Source: UBA3263 sp964554335 (lineage in GTDB: Bacteria; Bacteroidota; Bacteroidia; Bacteroidales; Muribaculaceae). Taken from it: a stretch of 12,008 bases of DNA. The position numbers were made by a program, and so were the translations under genes. The notes below the pieces were generated by a model that had not been told where the DNA came from, made no database searches, and saw only the letters and a list, made by a program, of their open reading frames with translations. Numbering within the stretch: the stretch's first letter is position 1; each line of letters begins with the position of its first letter. Of this stretch, positions 1 to 8,928 are shown piece by piece. The stretch lies in contig CAZKOF010000058.1 in assembly GCA_964554335.1 (NCBI GenBank), positions 1 through 12,008 of the forward strand, written 5' to 3'.

Positions 1-33
1 TAAGCGATTTTTCCATAATATCGCTTAACTTTG
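1..33. promoter_or_regulatory. Inverted repeat abutting a plus-strand promoter-like -7 site
   Basis: TAAGCGAT at 1-8 is the perfect inverse complement of ATCGCTTA at 20-27, with an 11-nt AT-rich spacer. The right arm runs directly into TAACTTTG (26-33), a full match to the Bacteroidota -7 consensus TAnnTTTG. No convincing -33 TTTG lies at the expected distance. The repeat could be a repressor operator over a promoter, or a terminator stem whose outer part is cut off by the window edge. No plus-strand gene follows; a transcript from here would run antisense into the helicase gene. Promoter activity is inferred only. Confidence 0.35.
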
Positions 34-113
34 CATTTGCTGTTGGACTCTACAGAATTGGTTTTGGCAACCCCCGCAGGCCTTCCGAGAAAGCTCCCGC
101 AAATCCTCGGATA

Positions 114-1427
114 TCAGTACCGGAGGGGGGTTACGCGTATGCGGCGGTTTTTTATGCGCGAGGCGTTGAGACTCGCCGCCAGGGCGTCAATGTCAACGTC
201 GCCGCTGACGGCCGCGAGGGCGCGGTGGTCATGCAGTGAAATAAGCCCGATCTGAGCGGCCGTCAGGCCGCCCGGACCGGTAAGGGCGCCGACAATATCG
301 CCTTTCGACAGTTTTTCCTTGCGCCCGGCATGAAAAAAGAGGGTTCGGGGCAATACGGAATTCTCGGCAAGGGCAGCCGGAACGGGCGAAACCGTTGAAA
401 CGGGCGAAGTTTCAGTTGGCGACAGAAGGTAGTAGACGTCGCCGCCGGCTCCCATACGCGCCGCGCGGCCGTTGCGGTGAATAACGGTCTCCGGGGTCGG
501 CGCCGGATGGTAATGGACAACATTGCGCACCTGCGGGATATCGAGTCCGCGGGCCGCCAGGTCAGTGGCGACCATGACAGGGGCCGAGCCGTTGGTGAAG
601 AGGTCAATAGCCGTTTCGCGGTCCTGTTGGTCGAGGGCGCCGTGATAGAGAATGACAGGAAATTCTTCGCCACGCAGGTATTGAAAAACGCGTTCGGCGC
701 TTTCGCGGTAATTCACGAACACTATTGTGCGCTCGCGGGGCAACCCGAGCAGCAACTCGCTGAGGGTACGGAGTTTGTCGGCCTCGGGCGAGCGGACGGC
801 ATACTCCGAGAGCTTCGGTTGACCAAGGTTGTCGGTTGTGTAATCAATCGTGGTCAGTTTCTTTATTCCAAGCCACTCGGGGAACTCTCCGAGTCGGGTT
901 GCGGAAGTCAGGATAACGAGTTTTGGGGCATGGACGCGACGCACAATCCGGCGCATTTCGTCCTGAAACCCGAGTTCGAGAGATTTGTCGTACTCGTCGG
1001 CAACGAGCACCCTGATGCGATAGAGGTCAAGACGCTCGCGGTTGATATGGTCAAGAATGCGGCCGGGGGTGCCCACAACGATGTCGGGCGTCGCAGCCTC
1101 GAGCGAACGCGTCTCGTCGAGAACCGAGTGGCCGCCATAGAGTGCGACGACGCGCAGAGCCGGAGCAAGCGCATTCAGCGTCTTGGCAATCTGCAGGGTC
1201 AGCTCGCGGGTAGGACTGATGACCAGGGCCTCGGCCATACCTCTGCCGCCATTGACGCGCTCGAGCAACGCCAGCGCAAAGGCCAGCGTCTTGCCCGAGC
1301 CTGTCGGCGCGATGAGAGCCACGGCACCGGTATCGGCGGCAAGCCCCGCCATTTTATGCTGCATCGGCGTCAGCGCCTCGACGTTGAGACGTTCGCGCGC
1401 CGCCCTGATGACATCTTTAGTAGTCAA
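114..1427 (-). CDS. DEAD-box RNA helicase with DbpA-type RNA-binding tail
   Basis: ATP-dependent RNA helicase of 437 aa, cytoplasmic, probably acting in ribosome assembly or RNA remodelling. Helicase core motifs run in order: Q motif around Q23, Walker A APTGSGKT (40-47), PTRELT (72-77), TPGR (120-123), DEYD (144-147) in place of DEAD, SAT (175-177), ATDLAARGLD (287-296) and HRNGRAAR (317-324) where HRIGRTGR is usual. Residues about 361-434, with AGRKEKLSKGDIVGAL, match the DbpA RNA-binding domain, which in E. coli DbpA recognises 23S rRNA helix 92. Length is close to DbpA (about 457 aa). The start is TTG at 1425-1427: an in-frame TGA lies just upstream with no ATG between, and the next ATG (M22) would cut into the Q motif. 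The start overlaps the purM stop by 11 bp, so translation is probably coupled. It is the last gene of the operon. The family is certain; orthology to dbpA is inferred. Confidence 0.9.
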   Translation of the reverse strand: MTTKDVIRAARERLNVEALTPMQHKMAGLAADTGAVALIAPTGSGKTLAFALALLERVNGGRGMAEALVISPTRELTLQIAKTLNALAPALRVVALYGGHSVLDETRSLEAATPDIVVGTPGRILDHINRERLDLYRIRVLVADEYDKSLELGFQDEMRRIVRRVHAPKLVILTSATRLGEFPEWLGIKKLTTIDYTTDNLGQPKLSEYAVRSPEADKLRTLSELLLGLPRERTIVFVNYRESAERVFQYLRGEEFPVILYHGALDQQDRETAIDLFTNGSAPVMVATDLAARGLDIPQVRNVVHYHPAPTPETVIHRNGRAARMGAGGDVYYLLSPTETSPVSTVSPVPAALAENSVLPRTLFFHAGRKEKLSKGDIVGALTGPGGLTAAQIGLISLHDHRALAAVSGDVDIDALAASLNASRIKNRRIRVTPLRY

Positions 1428-2580
1428 AGCTACCGTGGGGGCCTGAAATGGTCAGACTGGCGGGTCCGGGCTTCGCCTCCACGCGACCGATAATCTGAGC
1501 CGGAATGCCGAAGCGCGCCGCAATATCGATGACAACCTGCGCATCCGAAGGGTCAACATAGATTTCCAGACGTGTGCCCATGTTGAAGACCTTATACATC
1601 TCGGCCCAGTCGGTATGGCTTTCGCGCTGAATCAGATTGAAGAGCGGAGGTATCGGAAGCAGGTTGTCTTTAACAACATGCAGGTCAGGCTGCAGGAAAT
1701 GCAGAATCTTCGTTTGAGCGCCGCCGGAGCAATGAATCATACCTTTGATGCCCGGACGCATCTCGTCGAGTATGGCTTTGACCACAGGGGCGTAGGTGCG
1801 CGTCGGCGAGAGCACGAGCTTGCCGGCGTCAACACCCTCAACTTCCGTCGGGTCAGTGAGGGCTACCGAGCCACTGTAGACAAGCTCCGCAGGGGTTGCC
1901 GCATCGAAACTTTCGGGATATTTTTCGGCAAGATAGCGGGCAAAAACGTCATGGCGCGCGGAGGTCAGTCCGTTGGAGCCCATTCCGCCGTTATAGAAAG
2001 TTTCGTAGTAGGCCCGGCCATAGCTTGCAAGGCCGACGATAACCTGGCCGGCACCGATGTTGGCATTGTCGATGACATCGGCGCGGCGCATGCGGCAGGT
2101 CACGGTGGAGTCCACGATAATCGTGCGCACCAGATCACCGACGTCGGCGGTTTCGCCGCCGGTTGAGTGAATGTCAATTCCGTGGGCGCGGAGGTCGGCC
2201 AGAAGCTCCTCGGTGCCGTTGATGATTGCGGCAATGACCTCTCCGGGAATAAGATGTTTGTTGCGTCCGATGGTGGAACTTACAAGGATGCCTGAGGTTG
2301 CGCCGACACAGAGAAGGTCGTCAATGTTCATAACCAGAGCATCCTGGGCAATACCCTTCCAGACGCTGAGGTCGCCGGTTTCACGCCAGTAAACATAGGC
2401 GAGGCTCGATTTGGTCCCGGCGCCGTCGGCGTGCATGATGTTGCAATAGTCCGGGTCTCCGCCGAGAATATCTGGGATAATTTTACAGAACGCTTTCGGG
2501 AAGAGTCCTTTGTCGATGTTCTTGATTGCGGAGTGGACGTCTTCTTTGGTAGCGGAAACGCCTCGCTGGTCGTAACGCAT
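1417..2580 (-). CDS. purM: Phosphoribosylformylglycinamidine cyclo-ligase (AIR synthase)
   Basis: ATP-dependent ring closure of formylglycinamidine ribonucleotide to aminoimidazole ribonucleotide, the fifth step of de novo purine synthesis; cytosolic. The 387-aa product has the PurM/AIR-synthase fold with DGAGTKS (52-58, DGVGTK in E. coli PurM), GGETADV (141-147), SNGLTSAR (202-209), SPTRTY (258-263), HCSGGAQTK (283-291) and EMYKVFNMG (327-335). It lacks the glycine-rich N-terminal stretch of E. coli PurM and is about 40 aa longer than that enzyme, as expected of the divergent Bacteroidota form. The frame is open further upstream to 2766, but that extension lies inside yidC and has no homology-like character. 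ATG at 2580 gives an N-terminus (MRYDQRGVSA) matching the family. It begins 29 bp after the yidC stop, behind an AT-rich gap without a clear Shine-Dalgarno site, and overlaps the helicase start by 11 bp. Confidence 0.93.
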   Translation of the reverse strand: MRYDQRGVSATKEDVHSAIKNIDKGLFPKAFCKIIPDILGGDPDYCNIMHADGAGTKSSLAYVYWRETGDLSVWKGIAQDALVMNIDDLLCVGATSGILVSSTIGRNKHLIPGEVIAAIINGTEELLADLRAHGIDIHSTGGETADVGDLVRTIIVDSTVTCRMRRADVIDNANIGAGQVIVGLASYGRAYYETFYNGGMGSNGLTSARHDVFARYLAEKYPESFDAATPAELVYSGSVALTDPTEVEGVDAGKLVLSPTRTYAPVVKAILDEMRPGIKGMIHCSGGAQTKILHFLQPDLHVVKDNLLPIPPLFNLIQRESHTDWAEMYKVFNMGTRLEIYVDPSDAQVVIDIAARFGIPAQIIGRVEAKPGPASLTISGPHGSFDY

Positions 2581-2609
2581 GCTCGTGGATATTAAATATA
2601 TGAGGGAAA

Positions 2610-4725
2610 TTAACGTCGTTTGTTCTTTGCTTGCTGTTGCTGGCGCATGAGAGCCTCCTGCTGACGCTGGGCTGCCTCCATACGTGCGAGCCATCCGTTT
2701 TTCTTTTTGGGTTTCTTGGCGTTTGCGAGCATCTCGGCGCGCACTTTCTCTTCGTCGATTACCCAATGACGGATAACGTAGGTTTGGATAATGGTTATGA
2801 GCAACGAGAGGAAATAGTAGTAGCTCAGGCCTGCGGCGTAGTTGTTAAAGATGAAGAGGAACATCACGGGCATGGCGTAGGTCATCATCTTCATGCCGGG
2901 CATCGATGCGCCGCCGGGCTGCGAATCCATCATAATCTTTGAGTAGATTACGTTGGTAACGGTCATCAACAGACAGAAGAGGCTCAAGTGGTTATCGAAC
3001 GCCCACGAAATCAGCGGGATATTGGCCGTCCAGGAAATGATAGCGTCGGGAGCGGCCAGGTCTTTGGCCCAGAGGAACTGCTCGCCACGCAACTCGATCG
3101 CGCTCGGGAAGAACGAGAACATCGCAACGAGAATCGGCATCTGAAGCAGCAGGGGCAGACAGCCGCCCATCGGGCTGACTCCGGCTTTGGAATAGAGCTC
3201 CATAGTTTTTTGGCTCTTCTTCATCTGGTCCTCGGGGGCTGAATATTTTTCGTTGATTTCCTTGATTTCGGGAGCCAGGCACTTCATCTTGGCCTGCGAG
3301 CGGTAGGTCTTGTAGGTAAAGGGGAAAAGCACGAGCTTAATCAGCAGCGTGAGCACCAGGATTATGATGCCGTAGTTGGAGATATACTTGCCCAGTAAGG
3401 TGAACACGGGGATAATCACACCGGTGTTAATCCAGCGGAAGAGCGACCAGCCTAAAGGAATCACACGGGTGAGGTCGAGGCCTCCGTCGGAGCTGATGCG
3501 GTCCATGTCGCGGAGAACCGGATAAAGATTCGGGCCGAGATAAAAGTTAAACGACGCGACATCATCGCGGTTAACCGAATAACCGACCTGAGTGGTTGCG
3601 CTCATGTCCTTCAGATAATCGATATCGTCGCTGAGGTCGGCGCTGACGAGCTTGGTACCGGCATTGAACGTTCCGTCGGCAATCAGAATGGAGCTGAAGA
3701 ACTGGTTCTTGAAGCCAATCCACTTGAGAGGCACATCGACGGTCTTGGCAGCGTCTTTCTGCTCGGATAGATGTTCAACGTCGTCGCCGTCTTCTTTATA
3801 ATATATCGCCGAATTGCGCTGCTCAAAGACGCGGCCACGCTCAAAACGGGACATCTTCTGATGCCATTTGAACTCCATGGTGGTCACTCCGGCGGGAATC
3901 ACTCCGGCCGAGGCCATGCCGTGCTGCACGACGTCCATCTTGACGCGGTAGCCATCGGCCTCGGGGAGCGAATAGCGGATGCCCCACCATGCGCCGCCGC
4001 CCAGATCGAGCTTCATCAGCAGTACAGAATCACTTTCGAGCACCGGAGTGAAGTAGAACGAGTCAGACTCGAACTTCTCACTGTCGGAGCGCAGGGTGAA
4101 CGAATAGTTATTGGTGTCGGCCTTCCAAAGTTGGATTAGTGTCGTGTCGGGATTGATGTAACAGTCGTAGTTTTTCAGCACCACGTTTGAAATCTGACCG
4201 CCCTTTGCCGAGAACTGCAGACGGAGCACATCGTTTTCCAGACCGATGACAGTGTCGGTTCCCGAAAGGTGGGAAGCAAAGTTGCGATAGCGCTGAAGGT
4301 CTGAAATCGCTCCCTTGAGCGAACGGGCCGCATTGGCGCGCGTGAGACGGTCGGTTTCGGCGGGATAGTCGGCCGTGAGGATGTTGCTGACCTCGATGTT
4401 GCCGGCGGGCGTCTTGATTGTGCCGGAAAGTACGGAGTCATTCGAGAGAATGAGTTCGTAGCTATCGGTTGCCACCAGCAAAGTGCCGTCGGCCTGACGG
4501 GCGCCATAGAGCGCAAGACCGTTGCACAGGGTCTTGACGTCGTCATCGGTGATTTCAGGAATTGTCATGGCTTCTTGGAGCACCTGCTCGGCGCGACGCA
4601 GCGAATCGGCGGCGGCCTGAGCCTGCTGCTCGCGACGCTGCTGAAGCTCCTCGGCACTCGGCTGATTGATATACATGAAGCCGAAAATGATGGCAACCAT
4701 CAGAAGGATGCCTGTCAGGGTGTTC

Positions 4726-4733
<8 letters not shown>
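2610..4733 (-). CDS. yidC: Membrane protein insertase YidC (Oxa1 family)
   Basis: Inserts and folds inner-membrane proteins, alone or with SecYEG. The 707-aa product has an N-terminal membrane anchor (about 6-22), a glutamine/alanine-rich stretch (about 28-45), a large periplasmic beta domain (about 160-425) and the conserved Oxa1 core (about 430-660). Core signs are a hydrophobic hairpin near 440-472, the basic cytoplasmic loop after it, PMGGCLPLLLQMP (521-533) and two or more later membrane spans. The tail is rich in K, R and Q (about 672-707), consistent with ribosome contact as in Oxa1. Bacteroides YidC proteins are, from memory, nearer 620 aa; the excess lies at about 60-155, between anchor and periplasmic domain. 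The ATG at 4733 overlaps the pyrG stop by 8 bp (ATGGATAA), which implies coupled translation. The family is certain. Confidence 0.96.
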
Positions 4734-6351
<1,618 letters not shown>

Positions 6352-6371
6352 GTAACTTAAAAACTAAGCCG

Positions 6372-6379
6372 CAAATTTA
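6372..6379 (-). promoter_or_regulatory. Bacteroidota -7 promoter element for the pyrG operon
   Basis: Read on the minus strand this is TAAATTTG, a full match to TAnnTTTG. It sits about 20 bp upstream of the GTG start, giving a very short 5' UTR. The -33 region about 20 bp further upstream is only weakly TTTG-like (GGTTAG). It probably drives pyrG-yidC-purM-helicase; read-through from the recombinase gene upstream is also possible. Confidence 0.6.
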
Positions 6380-6406
6380 CGAAATAATCTCGAAATCCTA
6401 ACCCTC

Positions 6407-6455
6407 CCGCCCGAAAAAACTATCCGACCCGCTCTCGCCGGGCATCGCCGGGCGG
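6407..6455 (-). repeat. GC-rich inverted and direct repeat after the recombinase stop
   Basis: CCGCCCG at 6407-6413 and CGGGCGG at 6449-6455 are perfect inverse complements separated by 35 nt. Within this span CGCCGGGC occurs twice (6436-6443 and 6446-6453). Read on the minus strand, the repeat starts directly after the recombinase stop and includes a run of six T before the second arm. It may be an irregular terminator, but the long loop and the T-run inside the loop make it non-standard. Confidence 0.3.
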
Positions 6456-7409
6456 CTACACGCTGCGGAGAATCATGGCGTTGGCGCGGTCAACGGCCCG
6501 GGTGTCGAGAGTTGCGAGATAGATGCGGGTAGTGCTTTCCGATTCATGGCCCATTCCTTCGGAAATGATGCTCAATGGCACCCCTTTGGCCCGGGCTATA
6601 GATGCCCAGGAATGACGGGCCACGTAGAGCGTCAGCGCCCCGGGCAGGCCGACCATCGAGCCGATTTTGCGCAAGCTGCGGTTAACCTTGTAGCTTTTGT
6701 TGAGATATGCGACGCGGTCATTACCACCCACTCTGCTGATGATTGGCAACAAGTATTGCGTAGGGTTCGCGGGATATTTATTGAGAATGGTCTGCATCTC
6801 CGCCGTCCAGGCAATCATCAGTTTGCGCCCCGTTTTGCGGCGACGGTAAACGACATAACCGTCGCGGAGGTCTGACTTGCGCAGGTAGGCCATGTCGACG
6901 AAACTCATGCCGCGGAGGTAGAAGCTGAGCATGAACATATCGCGCGCAAAGGCTTCGGGTGAGGTTTCCGGCAAGACGAGGCGTCTGATTTTGCGCACAT
7001 ACGCTCCGGAAACGGCTCGCTTTGAAGTTTTGGCTACGCCGGTGAATACACGTGCAAACGGGCGTCGGTCAATAACCATGCCGGAGTCGACCGTACGGTT
7101 ATAGACCGCACGGAGCACACGCATATAAAACGAGCTCGTGTTGCGGCAGTTTCCGCGGCCGAGATTCCAAGCCTCATAGGCTTCAATCATCTCCGGCGTC
7201 AGGCGCGAAAGGCGCGGACCGCGCTCAACAACAGTACGCCCCGTCAGCCGTCGGGTCTCGACGAGAAAAGTCCTGAAACTGTTGAGTGTCGCGGTGTAGG
7301 TCTCGGCCGTGCGTATGCGGCCACGGCTACGGAATGCGGAAATCAGCTCATGCATTACGACAAAAAGGCAGGGTGCACTTCCCCTGCGCAGACTTATTGC
7401 GTTAGTCAT
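6456..7409 (-). CDS. Tyrosine recombinase (integrase/DNA invertase type)
   Basis: Site-specific DNA recombinase of 317 aa. Residues about 18-125 form a SAM-like core-binding domain (GRIRTAETYTATLNSF at 30-45) and about 135-310 the catalytic domain. Visible catalytic residues are R166 (FYLRGMSFVD), K192 (RRKTG), R265 and H266 (YVARHSW), H288 (GMGHES) and nucleophile Y297 (TRIYLA). The first His of the HxxR box is Tyr, which is common in Bacteroidota integrases. From memory it resembles the Bacteroidales tyrosine-type DNA invertases that flip surface-gene promoters, rather than a long phage integrase. The ATG at 7409 is preferred; M19 (7355) is an alternative that keeps both domains. The gene lies 53 bp after ugd and 104 bp before pyrG, with no cargo, relaxase or phage genes beside it. 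The family is certain; its substrate is unknown. Confidence 0.9.
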   Translation of the reverse strand: MTNAISLRRGSAPCLFVVMHELISAFRSRGRIRTAETYTATLNSFRTFLVETRRLTGRTVVERGPRLSRLTPEMIEAYEAWNLGRGNCRNTSSFYMRVLRAVYNRTVDSGMVIDRRPFARVFTGVAKTSKRAVSGAYVRKIRRLVLPETSPEAFARDMFMLSFYLRGMSFVDMAYLRKSDLRDGYVVYRRRKTGRKLMIAWTAEMQTILNKYPANPTQYLLPIISRVGGNDRVAYLNKSYKVNRSLRKIGSMVGLPGALTLYVARHSWASIARAKGVPLSIISEGMGHESESTTRIYLATLDTRAVDRANAMILRSV

Positions 7410-7427
7410 AAATAAAAAACTAACGCA
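7398..7427. repeat. 9-bp inverted repeat straddling the recombinase start codon
   Basis: TGCGTTAGT (7398-7406) and ACTAACGCA (7419-7427) are perfect inverse complements separated by 12 AT-rich bases that include the recombinase start codon (7407-7409). The arms could bind the recombinase itself (core-site or autoregulatory operator), bind a repressor, or form an mRNA hairpin that presents the AUG at the edge of a U-rich loop. The geometry is seen directly; the role is inferred. Confidence 0.6.
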
Positions 7428-7434
7428 CCACGGA

Positions 7435-7457
7435 CCTCAAAACAACACACGTTGAGG
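7435..7457 (-). repeat. Short inverted repeat after ugd
   Basis: CCTCAA (7435-7440) and TTGAGG (7452-7457) flank an 11-nt spacer, starting 5 bp beyond the ugd stop codon. It could be a weak terminator stem for ugd, but no T-run follows directly. On the minus strand the segment 7438-7445 reads TTGTTTTG, one mismatch from TAnnTTTG, so it may instead hold a recombinase promoter. Both readings are weak. Confidence 0.25.
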
Positions 7458-7462
7458 AGGTG

Positions 7463-8782
7463 TCAGTCCTTGAAGAAAAGGTCGCGGGTATAGACGCGGT
7501 CAGCAACGTCGGCGAGTTCCTCGCTGGTGCGGTTGGCAAGGATCGCGCGGCTAAGACGCTTGAATTCGGCAAGATCGTTGACAACGCGCGAGCCGAAGAA
7601 TGTGGTTCCGTCCGTGAGCGTGGGTTCATAGACGATAACGGTCGCGCCTTTAGCCTTTATACGCTTCATGACCCCCTGGATTGACGAATGACGGAAATTG
7701 TCGGAATTCGATTTCATTGTCAGGCGGTAGACGCCGATTACACACGGCTGCTCGCGCGCGATGTCGAAGCGGGCATTCTCGTCGTAATATCCGGCCATCT
7801 TCAGCACGCGGTCGGCAATAAAATCCTTGCGCGTACGGTTCGACTCGACGATTGCCGACATCATCTGCTGCGGTACGTCGGCATAGTTGGCGAGCAGCTG
7901 CTTCGTGTCTTTAGGCAGGCAGTAGCCGCCATAGCCGAACGAGGGATTATTATAATGCATCCCTATCCGGGGGTCGAGTCCGATGCCGTCGATAATCGCG
8001 CGCGAGTCCAAACCTTTGACCTCGGCATACGTGTCGAGCTCATTGAAGTAACTGACGCGCAGAGCCAAATAGGTATTTGCAAAAAGTTTCACGGCTTCGG
8101 CCTCTTTCATGCCCATGAAAAGCGTCGGAATCTCTTGCTTGATTGCCCCCTGCTGCAGCAAGCCGGCAAAAATCCGGGCAGCCTCATTGAGCGCCGGAAT
8201 GTCGGCAATCCGCTCAATGGCTTCGTTTTCAGCCTCGCATCCGCTCAGGGAAATCATCTTGGGAATGCCCACGATTATGCGCGAGGGATAGAGATTGTCA
8301 TAGAGCGCCTTGCTCTCGCGCAGAAACTCGGGCGAGAACAGAAGATTAAGCCGCGCAATGCCCCGGGCGGCATATTTGACATAGAGCGAACGGCAGAAAC
8401 CGACGGGAATGGTCGACTTGATAACCATGACGGCTGAGGGGTTAACGTTCAACACCAGATCGATAACTTCCTCGACGTGGGATGTGTCGAAATAGTTCCT
8501 GACGGGGTCATAGTTTGTCGGCGCGGCAATGACAACGAAATCGGCTCCGGCATAGGCAGAGGCGCCGTCGAGAGTGGCGGTCAAATCGAGGTCTTTTTCA
8601 GCAAGATACTTCTCGATATACTCATCCTGAATCGGCGAACGGCGGCGGTTAATCTGCTCGACTTTCTCGGGGATGATGTCAACAGCCGTGACCCGGTTGT
8701 GCTGCGCAAGGAGCGTCGCGATGCTCAGTCCTACATAGCCCGTGCCGGCAACCGCAATATTATATTTCTTCATGTCGTTCAT
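7463..8782 (-). CDS. ugd: UDP-glucose 6-dehydrogenase
   Basis: NAD-dependent two-step oxidation of UDP-glucose to UDP-glucuronate, a precursor for capsule, exopolysaccharide or lipid A sugars; cytosolic. The 439-aa product has the Rossmann motif GTGYVG (13-18), substrate-binding SPEFLRE (150-156), the dimer-core segment around KLFANTYLALRVSYFNELD (232-250), catalytic C288 in YGGYCLPKDT, and a C-terminal UDP-binding domain with KSNSDNFRHSS (357-367). It follows the 388-aa E. coli Ugd closely but carries extra residues at about 172-200 and 326-346. ATG at 8782 is taken as the start; ATG at 8773 (MKKYNIAVAG) fits the family N-terminus equally well and would leave a less cramped 5' UTR. It has its own promoter divergent from clpC. 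No other sugar-nucleotide or glycosyltransferase gene is nearby. A related nucleotide-sugar dehydrogenase (UDP-ManNAc type) is less likely given the E. coli Ugd-like motifs. Confidence 0.93.
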   Translation of the reverse strand: MNDMKKYNIAVAGTGYVGLSIATLLAQHNRVTAVDIIPEKVEQINRRRSPIQDEYIEKYLAEKDLDLTATLDGASAYAGADFVVIAAPTNYDPVRNYFDTSHVEEVIDLVLNVNPSAVMVIKSTIPVGFCRSLYVKYAARGIARLNLLFSPEFLRESKALYDNLYPSRIIVGIPKMISLSGCEAENEAIERIADIPALNEAARIFAGLLQQGAIKQEIPTLFMGMKEAEAVKLFANTYLALRVSYFNELDTYAEVKGLDSRAIIDGIGLDPRIGMHYNNPSFGYGGYCLPKDTKQLLANYADVPQQMMSAIVESNRTRKDFIADRVLKMAGYYDENARFDIAREQPCVIGVYRLTMKSNSDNFRHSSIQGVMKRIKAKGATVIVYEPTLTDGTTFFGSRVVNDLAEFKRLSRAILANRTSEELADVADRVYTRDLFFKD

Positions 8783-8794
8783 TATTTATCCCCG

Positions 8795-8802
8795 CAAATA
8801 TA
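8795..8802 (-). promoter_or_regulatory. Bacteroidota -7 promoter element for ugd
   Basis: The minus strand reads TATATTTG, a full match to TAnnTTTG, 12 bp upstream of the ATG at 8782 and 21 bp upstream of the alternative ATG at 8773. The expected transcription start a few bases downstream leaves almost no leader for the first ATG, which slightly favours the second. No strong -33 TTTG is visible. Confidence 0.55.
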
Positions 8803-8852
8803 CAACCATTTTTCCAATCTGCGGCATCCCTCAGCCGGCGTGGTTCGTAAAA

Positions 8853-8885
8853 ATTGTTAAAGCCTACGTTTCGGCACAATCTTTG
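8853..8885 (+). promoter_or_regulatory. Probable clpC promoter
   Basis: ATTG (8853-8856), a 21-bp spacer and AATCTTTG (8878-8885) match the Bacteroidota TTTG / TAnnTTTG pattern with one mismatch in each element. It lies about 45 bp upstream of the clpC start. No obvious CIRCE or CtsR-type operator is visible between it and the gene. AAGGA at 8913-8917, 11 nt before the ATG, may aid ribosome binding. Confidence 0.45.
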
Positions 8886-8928
8886 CTATTCCTTAGGAGT
8901 TAATAATATTGAAAGGAAATAATACCGA

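Noticed and set aside
34..113. SRP RNA, tmRNA or another known RNA after the -7 site at 26-33
   Set aside because: The hallmark conserved segments of these RNAs are absent; only short local hairpins are visible.
477..1493. Plus-strand open frame of 338 codons opposite the helicase and purM end
   Set aside because: It is antisense to two well-supported genes and has no recognisable motif; the frame stays open because of the opposite-strand codon bias.
2581..2766. In-frame N-terminal extension of purM to 2766
   Set aside because: It lies wholly within the yidC coding end, is basic and low-complexity, and the family N-terminus begins at the ATG at 2580.
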